NCBI GenBank assembly: GCA_009380025.1
Contig: WHSP01000010.1
Coordinates: forward strand, 1 to 59,368
Length of the DNA stretch: 59,368 nucleotides
Reading direction: 5' to 3'
Source: Gemmatimonas sp.
GTDB taxonomy: Bacteria; Gemmatimonadota; Gemmatimonadetes; Longimicrobiales; Longimicrobiaceae
Shown: positions 52,797 to 59,368 of the stretch, piece after piece
Numbering within the stretch: the first letter of the stretch is position 1
Layout: each line of letters starts with the position of its first letter
The notes under the pieces: generated by a model
The model's input: only the letters and a program-made list of their open reading frames with translations
What the model was told of the DNA's origin: nothing
Databases searched by the model: none
Translations under genes and position numbers: made by a program

Positions 52797-53055
52797 GCCG
52801 AGACTGACGCTCCCGAGACCATAGGCCGCGGTGCCGCCGCCGGGCAGTTTCGGCCGATTTTCCGAAGGACCTGGGATCTCCGGCGGTTCCCCCGTCGTTG
52901 TTCTGTCTTCCTGTGATTAATCAAAAGTACACCACACGACACTACAAAGGATGGCCGATTCCTCGGCGTATGCCGTTATAGCATAAGTACTTGGCGTTTC
53001 AATAGGTCTTCACTCGGCCGGTGGTCTGGCATGCGGATGCCCCTCTCAGGGGGGT

Positions 53056-53477
53056 CACTCTACCCCACCTCGGATTCCTAGTCCGCCGCATCGGCGTATC
53101 ATCCTCAAAGGGATACCACTCTACCCCACCCGACCGCGTCCCGGGTCGATTTGCTTCGAGGAAGCCCGTCACATCGAATCCCCGCTCTGCAAGATAAAGA
53201 GCAGATGGTAGGGCGAAGATTGGAGAACGGGCGGCGGTCGACGGACCCAAGAGGGTACGCGTACGGACCGCGATCTTGCGGTAGGCTGCGCCGAACGCCT
53301 ACAGTAGCAAGGTATCAGGTAACGTCTTGTCCCTCCGGGGGACACCATCGCGTACCACCCGGTGAAGCAATCGCGGTAGGGTTCGTGGGGGAGCCGCGAT
53401 TGGGTGGGGTAGAGTGGTGTCCCTTTACCAGCCTATCCCGAACCGGGGTAGAGTCCCATTCCGGAGTGGGGTAGGGG
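53056..53477. repeat. five GTGGGGTAGAGTG iteron-like repeats
   Basis: Copies: CACTCTACCCCACC at 53056-53069 and 53117-53130 (one orientation), GGTGGGGTAGAGTG at 53403-53416, GGGGTAGAGT at 53445-53454 and a divergent GTGGGGTAGGGG at about 53466-53477 (opposite orientation). Spacing is irregular (61, about 286, about 40 and 23 bases). The first two face the last three, a divergent layout around about 270 bases. Confidence 0.7.
53107..53426. repeat. 25-bp inverted pair (24/25 match) flanking about 270 bases
   Basis: The arm at 53107-53131 (AAAGGGATACC... to CCC) is the reverse complement of 53402-53426 except for one base. Each contains the iteron core plus a shared AAAGGG outer end. It could be terminal inverted repeats of a MITE-like element; flanking target duplications were not seen. 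Confidence 0.6.
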
Positions 53478-53514
53478 AGCGGTTGATTTACAGGTAGGAT
53501 GTTATCGACAGGCG

Positions 53515-54258
53515 ATGACTGCACACGGCTCGATCGACAGCAGGCGCACCGACCCACAGGTTCTCTCGATCAGCTCGGGAGGGAACCTGGTGGTGTCGGT
53601 GACGGCGGTGCTCGGAGCGATCCATCATGCGGCCGGACCGCTCGCGTCGAGCAAGATGCCTCGGAAGCCGACTTCTGTGGATATGCGCAACGCCGCCGGG
53701 ATCGCGCTGTCAATTTCGGAGCTGGTCCGCGAGTCGGAGGTGCACGCCCGCGAAGCACTCTGGACTGTGGAGGTGCCGGAGGACCCGGTGGAGCTTTCCA
53801 GGCGTGCGGGGGCCTCGCTCGACAAGACCGAGGACGCTGTGCGCTTACTCGTTGCCGCGGAGGTCGTCTCGCGCGTGGGATTGACGGGAGGAGGTGCGCG
53901 CCTGCGGGTGGAGGAGGCGATGTTCGCAGAGGAGCCTGTGCTGGCACAGGTGGCGTGGGAGGAGGTTCGTGAGCGGCTCGCTGCGGTGCGCGCCAGCGTC
54001 ACGCCGGCACTGGCCGTGGTGCGGGAGTTGGCGCGCTCAACACGTTTGGCTGAAACCAAGGAGGCCGGGAGCAGCTGGGCCAGCCTGACTCTCGGCCGAT
54101 TCGTTGAGCGGACGCTCTTCCAGCGCACGGCTGTGTCCAGGGCGATATCAGCCTTACAGGAGGCTGGGGTGATCGAGCGGGGACAGCCGCGGGGACATGA
54201 GGGGCAGTACCGGCCTGTTGCCGGTGGCGTTCGGCTTCGCAGGAGAGCCGTTCGATAA
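53515..54258 (+). CDS. winged-helix DNA-binding protein
   Basis: A 247-residue protein. Two helix-rich segments resemble winged helices: about residues 75-130 (DPVELSRRAGASLDKTEDAVRLLVAAEVVSRV) and about 185-235 (SLTLGRFVERTLFQRTAVSRAISALQEAGVIERGQP). The second has the classic recognition-helix/wing pattern. Residues before 60 look disordered. The start ATG 53515 is supported by domain content; another ATG in a different frame is nearer a ribosome-like site. It sits right after the iteron region and could repress it or act as a partition or replication regulator of the element. Family unassigned. Confidence 0.65.
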   Translation: MTAHGSIDSRRTDPQVLSISSGGNLVVSVTAVLGAIHHAAGPLASSKMPRKPTSVDMRNAAGIALSISELVRESEVHAREALWTVEVPEDPVELSRRAGASLDKTEDAVRLLVAAEVVSRVGLTGGGARLRVEEAMFAEEPVLAQVAWEEVRERLAAVRASVTPALAVVRELARSTRLAETKEAGSSWASLTLGRFVERTLFQRTAVSRAISALQEAGVIERGQPRGHEGQYRPVAGGVRLRRRAVR

Positions 54259-54505
54259 CAACTCCGGGGTGCCTACGCCGTCAGATCGGCCAAGAGGGGC
54301 CGCTGAGGTGGTGGTATCTCCGCCGCGTGCCCCTGCGGCACCTGTGGTTCCACCTTCCACACAGGCGGTAGGCCCCAGGCCGCGGGTTCATGTCGGTGGC
54401 ATTCCAGTCGAGGTCCCGCAGGGCATGTCAGTTCGAGTTGAGCTGGATGCTGAGGGACGCCAGTACGTGCACATCGGCCCGCACGTGGTGATCGGACCGT
54501 TGTAG
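54197..54505 (+). CDS. small accessory protein, unknown
   Basis: A 102-residue frame overlapping the end of the winged-helix gene by 62 bases in another frame. Its first half is Pro/Ala-rich, and its end (VHVGGIPVEVPQGMSVRVELDAEGRQYVHIGPHVVIGPL) alternates hydrophobic residues like beta-strands. Only a short GGGG precedes the ATG, so a start further in is possible. No known family. The overlap suggests translational coupling with the regulator, typical of compact element genes. Confidence 0.45.
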   Translation: MRGSTGLLPVAFGFAGEPFDNNSGVPTPSDRPRGAAEVVVSPPRAPAAPVVPPSTQAVGPRPRVHVGGIPVEVPQGMSVRVELDAEGRQYVHIGPHVVIGPL

Positions 54506-54608
54506 CACCCGCACAAAAGAGCCGGGCCAATATCTCTGAGCGGACCGCCTCGGACGGGCCGTCCCGCATCATCCGTGGGTGCGGCGAGGCACGACTTTAA
54601 GGTTCGCC

Positions 54609-56111
54609 TCAGTTAGAATAGCTGCCGAGGATGCCCGAGAACTCAAAAGGTTCTTGTAGTATCCCGCTGCAGGTAGGGGATGCCCAGGGAGTGATGCCTT
54701 CCGGGCATTCCACGTCCCGGGTCATCGACCACATCGAGAGCGAGCCGAACTGTATCTGCCCAGCAAACTCGAGCAGCTCAAGCGCGTCCTGCTGGCGAAA
54801 GACCTCTGATTGCACGTCGTTTTGACCGATCATCACGGTCACTTCGACCATTGCCCACAGCTCGGCAGTTGAGCGATTCGGATACAGCTCCGCGAGCTGC
54901 TCTTGGGTATTGGTCGCGGCCTCGATCGCGAATTTGCCCATGCGGCCGTCTGGATCTGGAGCGACCGCATCGCCGTAATCCATCGCCATGATGTTTACGC
55001 CATCGATACGCACACCAGAGGCGATCGCGCTCATCAACACTTGGAGGCCATCTGCAGTAAGGCCCTGCGGCAGCACTGGCAGGGTGAGCGAGACGTCGAG
55101 CGCACGCCCTGCTTCTTGTGCCCGCCGCTGCAGCTCGGCGATCGCCTGCGAGCGCCGCTCGATTGAGACAGGATCGGCAATTGCGCCACCCTCGATGTCG
55201 AAGTCTACCTTGGTGAGCCCGTAGAGGTCGACCACCGCTGCGTATTGGGCGACCAGCGAATCAACGGATGAGCACGACTCGGCGAGCTCGACGCCGTTGG
55301 CGCCACCGAAGGAAATTCGGACATCGCCACCGGTCGAGCGTAGGTCGCGAATCTCCTCGCTCATGAAGTTCTCTGAAAGTGGTATTACTCCGCCCCAAGC
55401 TGCCTTACATTGGCTGGCACCGTTGACGATGAAGGCGAGGTTGAAGTGCGTGACGCCGGCCTCAACAGCGAGCGCATCGAGGTCGGGGGGCGGGGACAGG
55501 AGCACGTCGAGGTAGGGCGAGAACTCATCCCTGCCCGAGGTGCCGTCGCCGGCATCGCTGCCGTCACCAGGGGCACCATCGTCCCCGTCGTCTGGCGGAT
55601 CGCTGTCTTCCCCACCTCCAGCACAGAGCTGGTCGTTCAACAGACAGTTCGACGGGTCGCTCCAGACGCCCGAGTAGGTGCCCTCGAAGCCGATGGTCAC
55701 AGTCGCGTCCGGCGGGATCGCCTCCGTCCAGGGTACGGGGGTGATCGTCACCTGGCCGCCCTGGCTCTCGAGCTGGCCGTTCCATGCGCTGGTAATGTTG
55801 ATGTTCGACGGCAGGTTGAACTGGAGGCTCCACCCCCTGAGGGTCGAGTCAGTTCCGTTGTAGATCCGGTACTCGGCCACGAACCCGGTGCCCCAGTCTG
55901 AAGTCTTGACAAAAGTGGCGATTGGCGGTCGAAGTCCTGCCTCTTGGGCCTGAGCCGACAGCGGGTTCAGCGAATCCTCCGGTTGCTCGGACCCCGGCTC
56001 CGACATCGTTACATCGCTACAGGCCAGCGCGGGTAGCGTGACAGCGGCGAGCAACGCGTTGAAGGCTCGTTGGCGTGCACTACGTGCGAGGCGAGGCGCA
56101 GTGAGGGACAT
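54609..56111 (-). CDS. chitinase-type GH18 lipoprotein with CBM2-like domain
   Basis: A 500-residue exported glycoside hydrolase. The signal peptide ends in lipobox A-L-A-C with the lipidated cysteine at 31. Next come a CBM2-like cellulose/chitin-binding module (about 63-165, SDWGTGFVAEYRIYNGTDSTLRGW...), a Gly/Asp-rich linker (166-196) and a GH18 barrel (197-495) with D303-F-D305-I-E307. E307 is the expected catalytic acid, and the family's DxxDxDxE reads here with its first Asp missing (LTKVDFDIE). Chitin or a related glucan is the likely substrate. A GGAGGG ribosome site precedes ATG 56111. It was probably acquired with the accessory region. Confidence 0.9.
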   Translation of the reverse strand: MSLTAPRLARSARQRAFNALLAAVTLPALACSDVTMSEPGSEQPEDSLNPLSAQAQEAGLRPPIATFVKTSDWGTGFVAEYRIYNGTDSTLRGWSLQFNLPSNINITSAWNGQLESQGGQVTITPVPWTEAIPPDATVTIGFEGTYSGVWSDPSNCLLNDQLCAGGGEDSDPPDDGDDGAPGDGSDAGDGTSGRDEFSPYLDVLLSPPPDLDALAVEAGVTHFNLAFIVNGASQCKAAWGGVIPLSENFMSEEIRDLRSTGGDVRISFGGANGVELAESCSSVDSLVAQYAAVVDLYGLTKVDFDIEGGAIADPVSIERRSQAIAELQRRAQEAGRALDVSLTLPVLPQGLTADGLQVLMSAIASGVRIDGVNIMAMDYGDAVAPDPDGRMGKFAIEAATNTQEQLAELYPNRSTAELWAMVEVTVMIGQNDVQSEVFRQQDALELLEFAGQIQFGSLSMWSMTRDVECPEGITPWASPTCSGILQEPFEFSGILGSYSN

Positions 56112-56372
56112 TGCGTGGAACCCTCCGGTGACGGGGACGAGGCCATTTGATGTGAGCCGTTGCTTTGGGCCCAAAGCTTAGCTGGTAGATCTTGCACGTC
56201 AATGCCTGCTTCAATCTCCGAAGTTTTCCCATGAGCTGCTGACGGTTACCGACCGACAAGACTTTCCCCGCCAGGCGCAACCGGCCACCAGGAGAGAAGA
56301 GGGAGAGAGTGAACGGAAACCGGTTAGTCCGATCCGTCATCACCGATTCCTCACACCACCAGGAGGACCGCA

Positions 56373-57203
56373 ATGCCTGCTGAACTCGCCTACACCGACG
56401 GCACCGCCGATTTTCTCGAGGTCGGCACCGGGCGCAGCGCCTGGCACCGGGAGGGCCACCTCATCCCACACGGCCGCGAGCTCACGATAGCGGCTGCTTT
56501 GGAGCTGATCCACGGCGACTACGAAGTCGTGCGTCAACCGACGTTCTACGCACCGGACGAAGCGGGCATTGAGATCCGCCAAAGCAGGCGCGCGTTCCTG
56601 ACTGTTCGCAGCGACACGGGCCAGGAGCTCGGCGCCGTCGGGCCGGGCTACACGGTGCTCCAGAACCGCGATGCGTTCCGAGCGCTTGAACCGCTCGTGG
56701 ACGAGGGCGTGGTCCGGCTCGAGACCGGCGGGGTGCTGCGGTCCGGCGCCGACATCTGGATGCTCGGCCGGTTTGACATCGAGCGGTTCGGGCTGGTGGT
56801 ACGCGAGGTATTCGCCGATGAGGTCGTACCGTTTGCCCTGTTTAGCAACAACCACAGTGGCCGTCGCACCGCGTGCGTGGCGCTGACGCCGATCCGCGTG
56901 GTTTGCGGAAACACGCTCGGGTTCGCCGAGCGCCGCGGCGACAGCGGCACGGACCGCATGATCAAGATCAGCCACACCGGCGAGGCGGCGACGAAGATGG
57001 TCGAAGCCGCGGAGACGCTGCTCGGCGGGCTGATCGAGCGGTTCGAGGCGGTCGCGAGGCAGTACCGTCGGCTCAAAGCTACGCGTCTGCCCGAGTACCT
57101 GTTCACCCGTCTCGTCCTGGACGAGGTCGCGCCCGACCCGCGCTGGCGCCCGAACTTCAACCCGGAAGCTCGGACTGCTGAACTGGTGCTCCGCCGCGCG
57201 TAG
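56373..57203 (+). CDS. DUF932 (phage/plasmid-type) protein, cut short by a stop codon
   Basis: A 276-residue product of the DUF932/TIGR03299 family found on plasmids and phages. It matches the family from residue 1 (AWHREGHLIPHGRELT, SRRAFLTVRSDTGQELGAVGPGYTVLQNRDAF, LFSNNHSGRRTACVALTPIRVVCGNTL). An AGGAGG ribosome site precedes ATG 56373. Translation stops at TAG 57201-57203. In-frame sequence after it (KRDELRRLWDEGEGHTGDHSAW) still looks like the normal C-terminal region of this family, so the gene is truncated. It is probably inactive or read through. Confidence 0.85.
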   Translation: MPAELAYTDGTADFLEVGTGRSAWHREGHLIPHGRELTIAAALELIHGDYEVVRQPTFYAPDEAGIEIRQSRRAFLTVRSDTGQELGAVGPGYTVLQNRDAFRALEPLVDEGVVRLETGGVLRSGADIWMLGRFDIERFGLVVREVFADEVVPFALFSNNHSGRRTACVALTPIRVVCGNTLGFAERRGDSGTDRMIKISHTGEAATKMVEAAETLLGGLIERFEAVARQYRRLKATRLPEYLFTRLVLDEVAPDPRWRPNFNPEARTAELVLRRA

Positions 57204-57299
57204 CGGAAGCGCGACGAGCTTCGCCGGCTTTGGGACGAGGGCGAGGGCCACACAGGCGATCATAGCGCCTGGGATTGCTGTTCATACTGCACCTCCTGA
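57204..57299 (+). pseudogene. broken C-terminal tail of the DUF932 gene
   Basis: Continues the DUF932 frame after the TAG for about 23 codons with family-like residues (RKRDELRRLWDEGEGH...SAW), then changes to unrelated Cys-rich codons and stops at 57299. The switch falls at about 57275, next to the end of the recombinase frame, which suggests the element border cut this gene. Confidence 0.5.
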
Positions 57300-58775
57300 C
57301 GTGGATTGAACACGAATGGACTGCTTTCGCTTGCGCCTGCGCGATGTTTGGGTGCTGGCCTCATCATTCTTCGGTCGCTCGAAGAGGAGCTGGCCGCGTC
57401 CATCACAGCGGTATCCGGATAGCGTGCCTCTGGCGTGGCGATTCAGGACAGCCGACGGAGTGATCCCCAGGTGGGCGGCCAACTCAGCGACGGTCCACAG
57501 CCCGCGGTCCCGGAGCCGCTGATAGCGACTCTTGATGCCGTGCCGGCAACGGAACTCGCGAACGCGCTCCAATGTGAAGGGAAGGCCGGCTCCGGTACGC
57601 AAGCCCTCTTGGTTGAGCCGCTCGGCGATCTCGTCTTCGGCGTAGTCGTCTAGCATGCGATCGATCCGTTCGCGGACGGCAGGGTCGGCTCGTCGAAGAT
57701 CAGCGGCGGAACGCGGTAGGGGAAGCGCCAGGCTGCGGGTTGCGCCGCCTTTGAACCGGATATGAGCTTCGATGGCCCCGCCCTTGATCAGGGTGACGTT
57801 CTCGATGATCAGGCGCGCCAGCCGTTTCTTCTCCCGCTGGGGCGTACGCGGATCTCGCCAGAGGCGCGGAAAGTCGGTGGCAAGAGCCAGGATCTCCTGC
57901 TTCTGCGCCTCGTCGGTGCCCTCGAGGTCGGCCTTTCGCTCCCGTTCATAGACCTCGCGTGCCTCGGTGAGACGACGGAGTGCGTCGTTCCAATCCGCTT
58001 CCAGCGCGTCCGCAACCAAGCGGTGATTTGGGTCGACTTGGCGGTAGCGCCGCTCTGCGAGCTCGGCCTCATAGCGGGCACGCTCTACGTGCTGACGACG
58101 CAGTCGGTCCAACTCCTCGGACCGTCGCTCTATCTCGTCTCCCACGGCGAGGGCGACCTCGAGATCCAGAGGGGTCAGGACCTCTACAAGCAGATTCCCG
58201 ATGGCTTCGTCCACGGCTTTGCTGTGGATACTTTGACAAGGGGGTCGGCCGTGAAACACCCGGTGGGTAAGGCAGCGGTAGGTCGGCACCTTGGTGCCAT
58301 CGCTTCGGACGTAATAGTGGACCGTCATCCGTGCTCCACAGCGACCGCAGAGCACGAGTCCCTGGAGCAGTGCGGGGCCTTCCCGCGGCGGGCCGCGGTG
58401 CCGATCGGCTCCATAGGCCCAGGCGTTTTCCCGGAGGCGCTGCAAGTTTGCCTCGTATTGCGCCCAAGTGATATAGCCCTCGTGGGCGTCAGGGATCAGT
58501 ACCTGCCAGTCCTGCTGGGGCAAAGGCTCGGTCCGCACCCCGCCGTCGGGTTTGCGGCGAGAGCGGGTGCGTCCGTACACAAAGGCTCCGGCGTAGCGGG
58601 GGTTGTGCAGGATATGGACAGCCCGGGGGAAAGTCAGCGAGCGGAAGGTTACCTCTCCCTTGTGAGCGCGGTACTCACTACGTACTGCGGGGCCGCTCCT
58701 ACCGGACGCGACATCACAAAGAGGAGGTGAATCCACCCGCGGAGGAGGCCGCCTAGCTTCGCCCGGTGACGACAT
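57282..58775 (-). pseudogene. large serine recombinase lacking its N-terminal catalytic domain
   Basis: A 497-codon open frame that matches only the C-terminal two thirds of a large serine recombinase. It has the recombinase domain (from about residue 38, TFRSLTFPRAVHILHNPRYAGAFVYGRT), the zinc ribbon (LCGRCGARMTVHYYV...YRCLTHRV), a long coiled coil and a further helical and helix-turn-helix tail (GLWTVAELAAHLGITPSAVLNRHARGTL). The resolvase domain with the nucleophilic serine is absent; the first 38 residues look unrelated, and only about 130 bases separate it from the next promoter. It cannot catalyse recombination alone. Its end touches the broken DUF932 gene. Confidence 0.8.
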
Positions 58776-58842
58776 TGTTTAGAGAGAAACCGCGACAAAA
58801 TTCAGAGAACCCACATCGACCGAGGGCGCCCGCAACCACCGG

Positions 58843-58870
58843 GCCGAAGGCGGCGGAACCGCCCCTTCGG
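58843..58870. repeat. CCGAAGGCGG hairpin
   Basis: CCGAAGGCGG and CCGCCCCTTCGG form a GC-rich stem between the recombinase remnant and the operator region. There is no U-run, so it is a candidate insulator or terminator only. Confidence 0.35.
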
Positions 58871-58900
58871 GGAGACAGTCCGGCCCCCGCGTGGATCATG

Positions 58901-58958
58901 TATTAGGTGAGGTTTGACTTCGACCTAATACCACGGTAGTATTAGGTGATCGCCTAAT
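58901..58958. promoter_or_regulatory. operator-like ATTAGGTGA palindromes overlapping a promoter
   Basis: Four ATTAGG half-sites: TATTAGGT (58901-58908) paired with ACCTAATA (58923-58930), and the near-perfect 18-bp palindrome ATTAGGTGATCGCCTAAT (58941-58958). The second overlaps the -10 box and the predicted transcription start, and the first brackets the -35. This is the classic layout of a repressor site. Confidence 0.7.
58914..58942 (+). promoter_or_regulatory. sigma70-type promoter of the ATPase gene
   Basis: TTGACT (58914-58919; 5/6) and TAGTAT (58937-58942; 4/6) with a 17-base spacer. Transcription would start at about 58949, 27 bases before ATG 58976, which has GAGGTGGG just upstream. 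Confidence 0.65.
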
Positions 58959-58975
58959 GCTGCTGAGGTGGGATC

Positions 58976-59368
58976 ATGAGACCAGCGCCGCTGCCGACAC
59001 CGTGGAACCTCTACAACCTCGAGGGCTCACCGTATTTCCAGAACACGTTGGAGACGGCCGAGCATTCGGCAGCGCCGCTGAGCCTGTTTGTCGGCCGCCA
59101 GGTCGAATTGCAAGACATCCGATCCAGCATCCATGGATCAGATCGTCATGGTTCGCGCCAAGCGATCGCAGGCATTCCCGGAGTGGGGAAAACCACTCTA
59201 GCCCAGGCGGTCAAATCCGCGCTCCTCGAAGACGGATATCTGACGACCGATTCATTCGTTCCGATCCTGCCGAACGACACGCCGGAAACCTTGTTCGGAA
59301 GGGTCTTGGGCATCCTCTACGACACGATCTTGGCGAATCGCCCGGCCACGCTCAATCATCAGGCCATG
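58976..59368 (+). CDS. P-loop ATPase (AAA/STAND-like), partial at window edge
   Basis: The first 131 codons of a gene that runs off the window. After a polar start (MRPAPLPTPWNLYNLEGSPYF) comes FVGRQVELQDIRSSI, the box found before the P-loop in Orc1/Cdc6-like and STAND ATPases. Walker A GIPGVGKTTL follows near residue 66, then FVPILPNDTPETLFGRVLGILYDTIL. It sits behind a tight promoter-operator. On mobile elements such ATPases serve in replication, partition, transposition or antiphage defence; without the rest no choice can be made. Confidence 0.75.
   Translation, partial: MRPAPLPTPWNLYNLEGSPYFQNTLETAEHSAAPLSLFVGRQVELQDIRSSIHGSDRHGSRQAIAGIPGVGKTTLAQAVKSALLEDGYLTTDSFVPILPNDTPETLFGRVLGILYDTILANRPATLNHQAM

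Larger units (their letters stand above)
52797..53514. other. gene-poor region with iteron-like repeats (candidate origin)
   Basis: About 720 bases between the replication-like gene and the winged-helix gene with no convincing frame. It contains an AT-richer patch (about 52910-53010) that includes TGTGATTAA (7/9 to a DnaA box), five GTGGGGTAGAGTG-related repeats and a hairpin CAATCGCGG / CCGCGATTG (about 53369-53402). A TTATCGACA site (53502-53510; 8/9 to a DnaA box) ends the stretch. The layout fits a plasmid-type origin, but a repressor-operator array or a small mobile element is also possible. Confidence 0.5.

Noticed and set aside
53499-53972. A competing frame (157 codons) starting at ATG 53499 with a better-placed ribosome-like site
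   Set aside because: Its product is Gly/Ala/Arg-rich with no fold signals, whereas the frame from 53515 gives two winged-helix-like segments.

Overview
The window is a high-GC bacterial chromosome segment from a diderm. It carries Mla-type lipid transport genes, a TamA/TamB-like pair and several lipoprotein signal peptides. It also carries HemQ-type coproheme decarboxylase, ThyX, SURF1, small lipoproteins of the 'ACDSxPTG' style and a lipoprotein-type TamA. This mix best fits Gemmatimonadota, but that is an inference from gene content and not a placement by marker genes. No rRNA, tRNA or CRISPR array was seen.

Layout of the core part (about 1-51.6 kb). A lysC-asd pair (aspartate family amino acids) lies downstream of a tightly coupled hemQ-mlaE-mlaF-mlaD operon, all on the minus strand. 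Then follow a nitronate monooxygenase-like gene, a TPR protein facing a 45-residue lipoprotein, and an orphan LuxR-type response regulator with fabF. Next is a minus-strand block with a ferritin-like protein, a DUF3618 protein, a tiny acidic membrane protein, SURF1 and a CBS protein. After that come a decayed short-chain dehydrogenase, an LEA-type lipoprotein, a zinc-ribbon protein, corA, a BtuF-like protein and thyX. A membrane protein, a Gfo/Idh oxidoreductase and a GMC oxidoreductase follow, then HIT and DHH proteins and an EAL protein with its receiver partner. The run continues with an MsbA-like ABC exporter, a saccharopine-dehydrogenase-like enzyme, infA, a phosphoglycerate-mutase-like enzyme that appears to start at CTG, a nucleotidyltransferase, a TPM-domain protein and a coiled-coil lipoprotein. 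A TamA-like/TamB pair diverges from sucA-sucB-lpd, and a lipid kinase and fumC close the core. The suc genes and fumC form a TCA-cycle neighbourhood.

Accessory part (about 51.6-59.4 kb). Just past fumC there is a dispersed hairpin repeat, then a protein joining a winged-helix-like region to a DnaA N-terminal domain. A gene-poor stretch of about 0.7 kb follows, with five iteron-like repeats, a 25-bp inverted pair and a DnaA-box-like site. After it come a winged-helix regulator, a small protein and a chitinase lipoprotein. Then there is a plasmid/phage-type DUF932 gene with a stop codon in its reading frame and a lost end, a serine recombinase lacking its catalytic domain, and the start of a P-loop ATPase behind a promoter packed with palindromes. 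The stretch reads as the eroded remains of an integrated plasmid-like or conjugative element that continues past the right edge.

Two genes are easily missed and were found by reading the strands directly: the 45-aa lipoprotein (9589-9726, minus) and the CTG-start metalloenzyme (32529-33500, minus).
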